Assembly: GCA_963624095.1 (NCBI GenBank)
Contig: CAVFNZ010000068.1
Coordinates: 1 to 12,826, forward strand
Source of the DNA: Phocaeicola_A sp963624095
Lineage (GTDB): Bacteria > Bacteroidota > Bacteroidia > Bacteroidales > Bacteroidaceae
Length of the DNA: 12,826 nucleotides
Direction: 5' to 3'
Both the position numbers and the translations under genes were made by a program. The notes beneath the pieces were generated by a model, which had not been told where the DNA came from, made no database searches, and saw nothing but the letters and a program-made list of their open reading frames with translations. Positions 6,220 to 12,826 of this stretch are shown here, piece by piece (position 1 is the stretch's first letter; each line of letters begins with the position of its first letter).

Positions 6220-7442
6220 ACCTCTCCTTCTACATAGCCCGGCGTTACCTCTTCTCCAAGAAGTCCCACCACGCCATCAACATCATCTCCGGCATCTCCG
6301 TCTGCGGCGTGGCGTTGGCTACGCTCGCCTTGGTCTGCACGCTCTCCGTGTTCAACGGCTTTCAGGAGTTGGTGGCCACCTTCTTCACGGCCTTCGACCC
6401 CCAACTGAAAGTGGTGCCCGCCACGGGTAAGGTGTTCGACGCTACGGACAGCCGCATCGCCCGGTTGCGCCTCCTGCCCGAAGTGGACGTGGTGACCGGG
6501 TCGTTGGAGGAACACGCCATCCTGCAATACCGAAACCGCCAGGCGATGGTCGTCATCAAAGGGGTGGAGGACAACTTCCAACAACTGACCGCCATCGACA
6601 GCATCCTCTGCGGCAACGGGACTTTCAAACTTCATGATGAAGTGGTCAACTACGGCATTCCCGGTCTGCAGCTGGTGGGGGTGCTGGGCTCGGGTGTCGC
6701 CCCCGTAGACCCCATCGAGGTGTATGCCCCCAAGCGTGACGAGAAGGTCAACCTCGCCAATCCCGCCAACAGCTTCCGACACGACTACCTCTATTCACCG
6801 GGAGTGGCGTTCCTGGTGAACCAACCCAAATACGACGCTTCGTACGTCCTCACCTCCCTCCGGTTCGCCCGCGACCTCTTCCGCTACGACAAGGAAGTCT
6901 CCGCCATCGAGCTTAAACTGAAACCCTCGGCGGACACCGATGCGGTGAAGAAGGAAATCGCCCGGCTGTTGGGCGACGACTTTCGGGTGCTCGACCGCTA
7001 TGAACAGCAGTCGGACGTGTTTCGCATCATGGAGGTGGAGAAACTCATCTCCTACATCTTCCTAACGTTTATCCTCGTGATTGCCTGCTTCAACATCATC
7101 GGTTCCCTCTCGATGCTCATCATCGACAAGAAGCAGGACGTGCAGACCCTCCGCAACCTGGGGGCGGACGACAGGTTGATAGCCCGCATCTTCCTCTTCG
7201 AGGGACGGCTCATCTCCCTCTTCGGAGCTCTGATAGGCATCGTCTTGGGGTTGATTCTCTGCTTCGTGCAGCAGCGTTTCGGACTCATCACCCTCGGCTC
7301 TTCCGCCGACAGTTTCCTGGTCAACGCCTATCCCGTGAGCGTCCACTGGCAGGACGTGCTGCTGGTCTTCGTCACGGTGGTGGCCGTAGGATTCCTCGCC
7401 GTCTGGTATCCCGTGCGCTACCTCAGCCGCCGTTTGCTGTGA
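6216..7442 (+). CDS. LolC/LolE-type ABC transporter permease (FtsX family)
   Basis: Inner-membrane permease, probably part of a lipoprotein-releasing complex that hands lipoproteins to the periplasmic carrier. At 408 residues with four membrane spans (about 24-46, 280-303, 332-351 and 381-399) it fits the LolC/E fold, a large periplasmic domain (about 50-275) between spans 1 and 2 and an FtsX domain at the end. The N-terminus FYIARRYLFSKK is typical, and the segment KKQDVQTLRNLGA after span 2 is the usual coupling-helix region. The start is a GTG at 6216 sharing GTGA with the rbfA stop, with no better ATG in frame nearby. The ATPase partner (LolD) is not in the window. LolC versus LolE cannot be separated here, and Bacteroidetes may use one permease for both halves. 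Confidence 0.9.
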   Translation: MNLSFYIARRYLFSKKSHHAINIISGISVCGVALATLALVCTLSVFNGFQELVATFFTAFDPQLKVVPATGKVFDATDSRIARLRLLPEVDVVTGSLEEHAILQYRNRQAMVVIKGVEDNFQQLTAIDSILCGNGTFKLHDEVVNYGIPGLQLVGVLGSGVAPVDPIEVYAPKRDEKVNLANPANSFRHDYLYSPGVAFLVNQPKYDASYVLTSLRFARDLFRYDKEVSAIELKLKPSADTDAVKKEIARLLGDDFRVLDRYEQQSDVFRIMEVEKLISYIFLTFILVIACFNIIGSLSMLIIDKKQDVQTLRNLGADDRLIARIFLFEGRLISLFGALIGIVLGLILCFVQQRFGLITLGSSADSFLVNAYPVSVHWQDVLLVFVTVVAVGFLAVWYPVRYLSRRLL

Positions 7443-7539
7443 GGAAACGTTCTCCCTTGTGGAATGTCTGTATGTAACCAATTCCGGTTGACTTGATTTG
7501 CCCGGGGATGTGACGCGAGGGATAGCCTCGCGGCTGCGG
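7443..7539. terminator. Intergenic gap between convergent genes with a strong hairpin
   Basis: The 97-bp gap separates the ends of the rightward permease gene and the leftward fecR-like gene. It contains a perfect 7-bp stem, CGCGAGG (7514-7520) and CCTCGCG (7526-7532), with loop GATAG, just past the fecR stop. Neither side has a clear T run, so it is not a classic intrinsic terminator. It could still end transcription from both directions or protect mRNA ends. Confidence 0.45.
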
Positions 7540-8646
7540 TCAATAGACTACGATTTTGTTGCCGTCCAGGCGGACGCGGATGCGACGCAGGCGATTGAGA
7601 TTGTCCAACGCGGAGTCGACAGGCTCGTTGCGCAGTGCGGAGAAGTGTACCCGATAGTGCAACGCCTCGGTGTTTTGGAACACTACACCCAAGTTGTACC
7701 AACGGCCTAAGTCGCACAGCACCTTCACCAACGGTTGGTCGTGGTAATAGAAGAATCCGCTGACCCACTGCGTCACCGCATAGGTGTCCACCTCCTGCAC
7801 CTGCACCTCGCCCTTGGCGTTGTACCACGCCTCCTGTCCGGGATTCAGCGTAGCATCGCAGACCGTGGCATCGGGACGCATCACCTCCACCTTACCCTTT
7901 ACGAGAGCCACATGAGCCACCTCGGAAGCGTAGCTCTTCATGTTGAATTCCGTGCCCAACACCCGTACGGAGAGTTGGTCGGAGGTGACGATGAAAGGTG
8001 CGTCGTCGTTGCGGACAACCTTGAAGTAAGCCTCGCCCTTGAGCTTCACCATGCGCTTGCCGCTTTGGAAAGCCGTGGGGAACTCGATGGTACTTTCGGC
8101 GTTGAGCACCACTTCCGAGCCGTCGGGCAACACTACCTTGAAGTCCATGCCGCGCGGGGTGGAGAGCCGCTGCGTCTTGTTTTGCGCCTGTGCCACGATG
8201 GCGGGCTTTTGCGGTTTGGCGGCCTCTTGGTAAGAGATGGAGTCCTTTTGGGTAAGGTCCAGCGTGTCCTCCCCACGCTCCAACTTCACCCGTTGCGGTT
8301 TCTCGTCATATTGCATGGCGACAATCTCTTTGGATTGTTGCTGCGTGGGCTCTCCAAAGAAAGCGTGACGGAACAGGAAAACGAGAGCCAGCATGGCGGC
8401 TGCCCCCAACAAGGCGGCAGCGGTCAGGTGCCAGGCGGAGAAACCTCGCTTCGGGGTCTCCCGGGCAACCATCTTTTCCCGACGGAAAGCTTCCCAAGCC
8501 TCGTCCACGTCGGGCTGTGGCGTGTGTCGCCGGCGATAGTCCATACGGACCAACGCCCCCATGCGCGACTCCTCGGCCTCCTGCCGGTCGCAAGAAGTCT
8601 TCGCCGTTTCCGGTTGGTTCTGTCTGATATCCGTCTCTTCCATCAT
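7540..8646 (-). CDS. FecR-family anti-sigma factor
   Basis: Inner-membrane regulator that holds the adjacent ECF sigma factor and receives a signal from the STN domain of the outer-membrane receptor. It has 368 residues. The cytoplasmic part is about 1-70, with the pattern VDEAWEAFRRE at 47-57 that is usual in Bacteroidetes members. There is one membrane span at about 71-92. The periplasmic FecR domain spans about 160-265, seen as VLPDGSEVVLNAESTIEFP, RMVKLKGEAYFKV and VRVLGTEFNMKSY. A C-terminal domain of the DUF4974 kind ends near the stop (PLVKVLCDLGRWYNLGVVF). The linker between span and FecR domain is long and charged. Two ATG codons stand in tandem at the start. The gene is 49 bp downstream of the sigma gene and very likely cotranscribed with it. 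Confidence 0.92.
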   Translation of the reverse strand: MMEETDIRQNQPETAKTSCDRQEAEESRMGALVRMDYRRRHTPQPDVDEAWEAFRREKMVARETPKRGFSAWHLTAAALLGAAAMLALVFLFRHAFFGEPTQQQSKEIVAMQYDEKPQRVKLERGEDTLDLTQKDSISYQEAAKPQKPAIVAQAQNKTQRLSTPRGMDFKVVLPDGSEVVLNAESTIEFPTAFQSGKRMVKLKGEAYFKVVRNDDAPFIVTSDQLSVRVLGTEFNMKSYASEVAHVALVKGKVEVMRPDATVCDATLNPGQEAWYNAKGEVQVQEVDTYAVTQWVSGFFYYHDQPLVKVLCDLGRWYNLGVVFQNTEALHYRVHFSALRNEPVDSALDNLNRLRRIRVRLDGNKIVVY

Positions 8647-8695
8647 CCGTTCACTATTTCTTTGTTCGTTACATTATTCATATAGACAACCTCGC

Positions 8696-9223
8696 TCAAC
8701 TTTCGGTACCGCCTTTCAGTGAATTTTCTCCAAGAGCCTTCCTGAATATCGCCAGTGCCTTGCTGATGTGCTTGTGTATCATGCCCACCGAGGTGTCGAG
8801 CGCTTCGGCCATCTCGCTATACTTCTTCTTCTCGATGTAGCACTGCTCCAAGATGAAACGCGTGCGCACGGGCAGGGTGTCCATAATCCGCTCCACCTGT
8901 TTCATCCGTTCCTCGTGCACCGCCACATCGTTGTCGATAAGTGACATCTTTTCGTTGATGTACCCCTGTAGGGCGTTCCGTTCCACGGCAAGGTGCTTCA
9001 GGTAGTTCAGACAACGGTTGCGCAAGGCCCGGTTGAGATAAGCCTCCGGACTGTCGGGTCGCCATGCGTCGTATTGTTTCCACAAGTCCCCGAAAAGCTC
9101 GCTGACAACATCCTTGGCAGCCTCCTCGTCCTCCAGAAAGTCGAGTGCGTAACGGTACAGGCGGGCGTAGTTCTTTCGGAACAACGCTTCGAACTCTTCT
9201 TGCTGTTTCGTCCTGTCACTCAT
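8696..9223 (-). CDS. ECF RNA polymerase sigma factor (FecI-like, Bacteroidetes type)
   Basis: It directs RNA polymerase to a small set of promoters once released by the FecR-like protein. The 175 residues contain only sigma regions 2 and 4, as in ECF factors. Region 2 spans about 10-80 (FRKNYARLYRYALDFLEDEE, then DVVSELFGDLWKQYD and AYLNRALRNRCLNYL). Region 4 spans about 113-167 (LPVRTRFILEQCYIEKKKYS and a helix-turn-helix with SVGMIHKHISKAL). I chose the ATG at 9221-9223. The frame stays open to 9364, but the extra N-terminal stretch has no sigma character and would include the predicted promoter at 9260-9291. A purine-rich GGGAAGAGAGAG lies just upstream of the chosen ATG. The likely target is the receptor gene it diverges from. 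Confidence 0.93.
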   Translation of the reverse strand: MSDRTKQQEEFEALFRKNYARLYRYALDFLEDEEAAKDVVSELFGDLWKQYDAWRPDSPEAYLNRALRNRCLNYLKHLAVERNALQGYINEKMSLIDNDVAVHEERMKQVERIMDTLPVRTRFILEQCYIEKKKYSEMAEALDTSVGMIHKHISKALAIFRKALGENSLKGGTES

Positions 9224-9259
9224 ATGGCACTCTCTCTTCCCTTCCTGAGGGTTTTGCCG

Positions 9260-9291
9260 CAAAGGTAACAATCCCTTCGTCAACCGACAAG
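9260..9291 (-). promoter_or_regulatory. Predicted promoter of the sigma/anti-sigma pair
   Basis: On the - strand TACCTTTG (9260-9267) matches the -7 element TAnnTTTG. CTTG (9288-9291) is a three-of-four match to the -33 TTTG, with a 20-base gap. A start near 9253 would leave a leader of about 30 bases before the ATG at 9223. This supports both the shortened sigma start and expression by the housekeeping sigma factor. Confidence 0.5.
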
Positions 9292-9299
9292 CGGTTACA

Positions 9300-9312
9300 G
9301 GAAAATATTTCC
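9300..9312. promoter_or_regulatory. Short dyad in the divergent intergenic region
   Basis: GGAAA (9300-9304) and TTTCC (9308-9312) form an inverted repeat around ATA. It sits near the midpoint of the 170-bp gap, 76 bp from the sigma start and 81 bp from the receptor start. It could be an operator or part of an activator site, or simply chance in AT-rich DNA. Confidence 0.25.
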
Positions 9313-9364
9313 GTCCGGAGAGGTACCATTTTAATGAAAGGGATGTCTTTATAGAAAAAATCAA

Positions 9365-9372
9365 TATATTTG
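9365..9372 (+). promoter_or_regulatory. Possible -7 element upstream of the receptor gene
   Basis: TATATTTG matches TAnnTTTG, 21 bases before the receptor ATG at 9394. No TTTG lies at the -33 distance, and the implied leader would be only about 15 bases. It could be a weak basal promoter beside an ECF-sigma-dependent one, or a chance match in an AT-rich leader. Confidence 0.3.
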
Positions 9373-9393
9373 TTCAATTTAAATTGTGATTTT

Positions 9394-12300
9394 ATGAAGA
9401 GAGAGCTAAACAAGTACATGGGGGTATTCGTTACCTTCCTTTGTCTGCTTTTAGCGACGAACGTGGGAGCACAATCCCAAAACCAAGGAAAGAAGATCAC
9501 TTTCCAATGTGAGAAGGAAAAACTCCACAAAGCCTTGGACGAGGTGGAACGCCAGTCGGGCTATTACCGGATGCAGTACGTGATGGAGGATGTGAATCCT
9601 TACACGGTAACCAACGTGAAGCTGCAGAACGAGACAGTGGAGAACGCGGTGAAACGACTGCTGAAAGGCACACCGCTGAAGTATGAAATCAAAGGACGTT
9701 TTGTTCAGGTGTTCAATCCCTCCGCGGCGCAGAAGGCCAAGTCCGGTGGACGTACCATCCGCGGATCGGTCTTCGATGAGGCGGGCGAGCCGTTGATTGG
9801 CGTGACCGTGCGCGTGAAGGGCTCCAACGAAGGAACCGTGACCGATTTCGACGGGGCATTCGCCCTTCCAGCCAAGAGCGGCAGCGACGTGACCCTACTC
9901 TTTACCTATGTGGGCAAGAAAGACCTGGAGAAACAGGCCAACGCCCGCAAGGCCGTCAACGTCATCATGGAGGACAACTCCAAACTGCTGGACGACGTGG
10001 TGGTGACAGGTTACCAGACGCTGTCGAAGGAGCGCGTGACCGGTTCGTTCGACAAGGTGAACAAAGAGCTGTTGGCCAGCCGTCCTACGGCCGACCTCTC
10101 CGCCGCCCTGCAAGGTGTGGTTGCCGGTATGCAGGCTACCGAGAACGAAGACGGTACGGTGGATTTCCTGATTCGCGGTACCAGCTCACTCTACGCCAAC
10201 ACCGCTCCGTTGGTAGTCGTTGACGGATTCCCCATCGAAGGCTCGTTCAGCACCATCAACCCGAACGACGTGGAGAGCGTGACGGTGTTGAAGGATGCCG
10301 CTGCCGCCTCCATCTGGGGTGCCCGCTCGGCCAACGGCGTGATTGTCGTCACCACCAAGAAAGGCCAGCAAGGCAAACTGAAAGTCGACGTGCAAGGCTT
10401 CTACCGCCTGGGAACCCGTCCCGACCTGGACTACATCATGTCACAGGCCGACAGCAAGACGACGGTGGACTATGAAATCATGGCGTTGAAGAACGAGTGG
10501 TCGCTGGGCGAATTCACTCCGTCTTCCGACAACATCGCCTCTCCGCTTTCTCTCGCCCAGAACTACTACTATGCCAACAAATACTATGGCATGTCCGAAT
10601 CGGAGATGAACAAGAACCTGGATATCCTGCGCAACCGCAGCAACCGCAGCCAGTTGAAGAAATACCTGATGCAGACACAAGCCCTGCAACAGTACAACGC
10701 CAACCTGTCCGCCGGAACGGACAAACACTCCACCTACGCCTCCTTGATGTACGAGAAGAACGACGAGGCTACCATCAAACGCGGTTACGAACGCTTCATG
10801 TTGAACTTCAACAACAACTACAAGCTCAACTCCTGGCTGACCGCTTCCGTGGCAGGTACTTTCCAGCGCAAGACACAAGAGACCAGCGGTGTCACCGTGA
10901 GTGAATTCACCGACCTTTCGCCCTACGAAATGTTGGTAGAGGAGGACGGTAGCTACGCTTACAACGAGAAATCGTGGAACAAACTGGTCGCTGACGACCT
11001 CAACCTGCAGAACCTGCCTTACACGGACTTGTCGTACAACATGCTACGGGAGGTGCGCAACCGCTCTTACAAAACCACTTCGACACACTACCGCGTCAGC
11101 CTCGGCCTGAACGCCAAGGTATGGCGCAACCTGGTGTTCGACACGAAATACCAGTATGAGAAGAATGAATCCAACACGCGCAACTATGACAACGAGGAGA
11201 CGGACTATGTCCGCCAGTTGGTAAACTACTATACCTCTTACGATTTGGACAACGATGTCCTGAAAAAACAATACATCCCTTCGGGAGGCATTATCCGCCA
11301 GAGCAAGAGCGGAACGGAAAGTTACGTATGGCGTAACCAGTTGAGCTACAACGAAACGTTTGGCAAACATGACCTCACGGCACTTGCCGGTTTCGAAATC
11401 AGTGAATACAAGACCTCCAGCACTAACTATCCGTATGTGTTGGGCTATGATGAAAAATCGAACACCTCCCAATCGGCCTATTACGGAAGTAAAGAATCCG
11501 CGGCTACCATTATCGGCTATCCTGATTATTACAGCATGTTGTCTGCTTTGGTAAGAAACACCTTCTCGGATCGAGTGGACCGCTACTTCTCTTACTTCGG
11601 TAACGCGTCTTACGTGTATGACGGGAAATACGGCGCTTCGTTCAGTATCCGTGCCGACGGCTCCAACTACGTGACCGAGGACAAGTCGCTCCGTTGGTCG
11701 CCCATGTGGTCACTGGGTGCGAAATGGAATCTCGACAAAGAGAAATTCATGGAATCCACCTCTTCGTGGTTGGACCGCTTGACGCTGCGTCTGACCTACG
11801 GTATCAACGGTAACACCGAGAAGAGTACTTCGCCGCAGACCTTGATTTCCACTTTCGCAAACGCCACGACAGGTACAAATGTCTCGTACATCAGCAGCTA
11901 TGGCAACCCCATGCTGCGTTGGGAAGAGACCTACACCACCAACGTGGGTGCGGACTTCTCACTCTTCAAAGGCTTGCTCTCCGGTAAGGTGGAGTACTAC
12001 AACCGGTTGGGTAAATACATCGTGGGTACGGTGACTGTTCCCTATGTATACGGCAGCAGTACCCAAAAGTACAACAACGCCGAGATTCTGAACCGCGGTG
12101 TGGAAGTGGAACTGACCGGACGCGGCAAAATCCACTCTATCGGATTGGGTATCAGCTCTACGGTGACATTCGCTTACAACAAGAACCTTGTGCGGAAGCT
12201 CTATTATCCTTCGCTCTACTGTTATGAACTTTGCTACGCTTCCGACCCGTCCAACGGCTATTTCGTGGAGGGCAAGCCGGTAGGTGCGGTCTACAGTTAT

Positions 12301-12826
12301 GAATATGCCGGTGTGCGTGACGGAGTGCCCCATGTGAAGACGGCAGACGGACAGGAATGGTCGTTCAATGACTTGACGTTGCACAACAGGACACTCGGTC
12401 TGGACAAGATGACCTACGGCGGAACCTCCATCTCTCCGTATACCTTCGGATGGGCCAACCAGTTCACTTGGAAAAACCTCGACCTCTATGTCTACATGAC
12501 GGGTAAGTTCGGAGGCGTGTTCCGTGACCCCACGACGCAGAATATTCCTTTGGCGAACAGCAAGAGCTTCATCTCGAAATACATCTCCCGGGTGATGGAG
12601 AGCGATGGCACCGACTATCCTTGTCTGCCGGTGGCCGGTGACTACCAATGCTATCGTTGGGACCGCTACTTGCCCTATCTGCAGTCGGACATTCAGGATG
12701 CGTCGTTCGTTCGCCTGAAAGAGGTCTCCCTTACCTATCACGTACCCGCGCAGTGGCTGCGTAAGGTACACCTTTCCGCCGCCAAGGTATTCGTGCAGGC
12801 CCGTGACCTCGGCTTGATTTACTCGG
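9394..12826 (+). CDS. SusC/RagA-family TonB-dependent receptor with STN signalling domain, 3' partial
   Basis: Outer-membrane channel that imports a bound nutrient using TonB energy, normally capped by a SusD-like lipoprotein. The frame is open from the ATG at 9394 through the window end: 1144 codons with no stop and no frameshift seen. Residues 1-26 are a signal peptide ending NVGA. An STN domain lies at about 34-107 (KLHKALDEVERQSGYY, VENAVKRLLKGTPLKYEI), as in receptors that signal to FecR. A CarboxypepD-regulatory-like domain is at about 120-195 (RTIRGSVFDEAGEPLIGVTV). A TonB-box-like LDDVVVTGY is at 199-207. The plug follows, with LIRGTSSLY, VVVDGFP and the SusC hallmark LKDAAAASIWGARSANGVIV. 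The beta-barrel fills the rest. It ends at ARDLGLIYS, so perhaps 40-60 residues are missing. The substrate is not evident. Confidence 0.95.
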   Translation, partial: MKRELNKYMGVFVTFLCLLLATNVGAQSQNQGKKITFQCEKEKLHKALDEVERQSGYYRMQYVMEDVNPYTVTNVKLQNETVENAVKRLLKGTPLKYEIKGRFVQVFNPSAAQKAKSGGRTIRGSVFDEAGEPLIGVTVRVKGSNEGTVTDFDGAFALPAKSGSDVTLLFTYVGKKDLEKQANARKAVNVIMEDNSKLLDDVVVTGYQTLSKERVTGSFDKVNKELLASRPTADLSAALQGVVAGMQATENEDGTVDFLIRGTSSLYANTAPLVVVDGFPIEGSFSTINPNDVESVTVLKDAAAASIWGARSANGVIVVTTKKGQQGKLKVDVQGFYRLGTRPDLDYIMSQADSKTTVDYEIMALKNEWSLGEFTPSSDNIASPLSLAQNYYYANKYYGMSESEMNKNLDILRNRSNRSQLKKYLMQTQALQQYNANLSAGTDKHSTYASLMYEKNDEATIKRGYERFMLNFNNNYKLNSWLTASVAGTFQRKTQETSGVTVSEFTDLSPYEMLVEEDGSYAYNEKSWNKLVADDLNLQNLPYTDLSYNMLREVRNRSYKTTSTHYRVSLGLNAKVWRNLVFDTKYQYEKNESNTRNYDNEETDYVRQLVNYYTSYDLDNDVLKKQYIPSGGIIRQSKSGTESYVWRNQLSYNETFGKHDLTALAGFEISEYKTSSTNYPYVLGYDEKSNTSQSAYYGSKESAATIIGYPDYYSMLSALVRNTFSDRVDRYFSYFGNASYVYDGKYGASFSIRADGSNYVTEDKSLRWSPMWSLGAKWNLDKEKFMESTSSWLDRLTLRLTYGINGNTEKSTSPQTLISTFANATTGTNVSYISSYGNPMLRWEETYTTNVGADFSLFKGLLSGKVEYYNRLGKYIVGTVTVPYVYGSSTQKYNNAEILNRGVEVELTGRGKIHSIGLGISSTVTFAYNKNLVRKLYYPSLYCYELCYASDPSNGYFVEGKPVGAVYSYEYAGVRDGVPHVKTADGQEWSFNDLTLHNRTLGLDKMTYGGTSISPYTFGWANQFTWKNLDLYVYMTGKFGGVFRDPTTQNIPLANSKSFISKYISRVMESDGTDYPCLPVAGDYQCYRWDRYLPYLQSDIQDASFVRLKEVSLTYHVPAQWLRKVHLSAAKVFVQARDLGLIYS

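Noticed and set aside
7735..8685. 316-codon open frame on the + strand opposite the fecR-like gene
   Set aside because: His/Leu/Gly-rich shadow with no domain. The opposite strand encodes a complete FecR architecture.
9224..9364. 47-residue N-terminal extension of the ECF sigma factor
   Set aside because: It carries no sigma region and overlaps the likely promoter. The shortened protein matches the normal ECF length.
11959..12771. 270-codon open frame on the - strand opposite the receptor
   Set aside because: The receptor frame continues unbroken through this region with SusC barrel features, so the antisense frame is a shadow.

Overview
The window looks like a stretch of a Bacteroidales chromosome (Bacteroides/Parabacteroides/Alistipes-like, with fairly GC-rich genes). 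The main reasons are the SusC/RagA-type TonB-dependent receptor, the Bacteroidetes type of ECF sigma / FecR anti-sigma pair, and repeated matches to the Bacteroidetes -7 promoter element TAnnTTTG. Shine-Dalgarno sequences are mostly weak or absent, which also fits. The species cannot be fixed from this sequence.

Layout. Positions 1-329 hold no gene. They contain a 23-bp tandem repeat that runs off the left edge, an inverted repeat at 213-236, and a good hairpin terminator at 265-297 that serves the leftward lipoprotein gene. Positions 330-2033 (-) encode a 567-residue lipoprotein with an OmpA-like region and TPRs, behind a textbook Bacteroidetes promoter. Positions 2224-3180 (-) encode a XerD-type tyrosine recombinase. 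Divergent from it is a tight rightward cluster at 3247-7442: aroQ (3-dehydroquinate dehydratase), pyk (pyruvate kinase), a class I SAM O-methyltransferase, rbfA (30S maturation factor) and a LolC/E-type ABC permease. The gaps are 25, 4, 49 and -4 bp, so one transcript is likely. It mixes shikimate pathway, glycolysis, RNA or small-molecule methylation, ribosome assembly and envelope biogenesis, and is housekeeping in character.

The right third (7540-12826) is an accessory cell-surface signalling and import locus. A FecR-family anti-sigma factor and an ECF sigma factor read leftward. A SusC/RagA receptor with an N-terminal STN signalling domain reads rightward from a shared 170-bp intergenic region and is cut by the window end after 1144 codons. 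Together these form a FecI/FecR/FecA-style trans-envelope circuit. Ligand capture at the receptor is relayed through STN to FecR in the periplasm and then to the sigma factor, which would switch on the receptor operon. The ligand cannot be read from the sequence, and the expected SusD partner lies past the right edge.

I found no RNA gene, CRISPR array, insertion sequence or clearly new system. The points most worth checking are the tandem repeat, the divergent sigma/receptor layout, the altered potassium-site residue in pyruvate kinase, and the facing promoters between xerD and aroQ.
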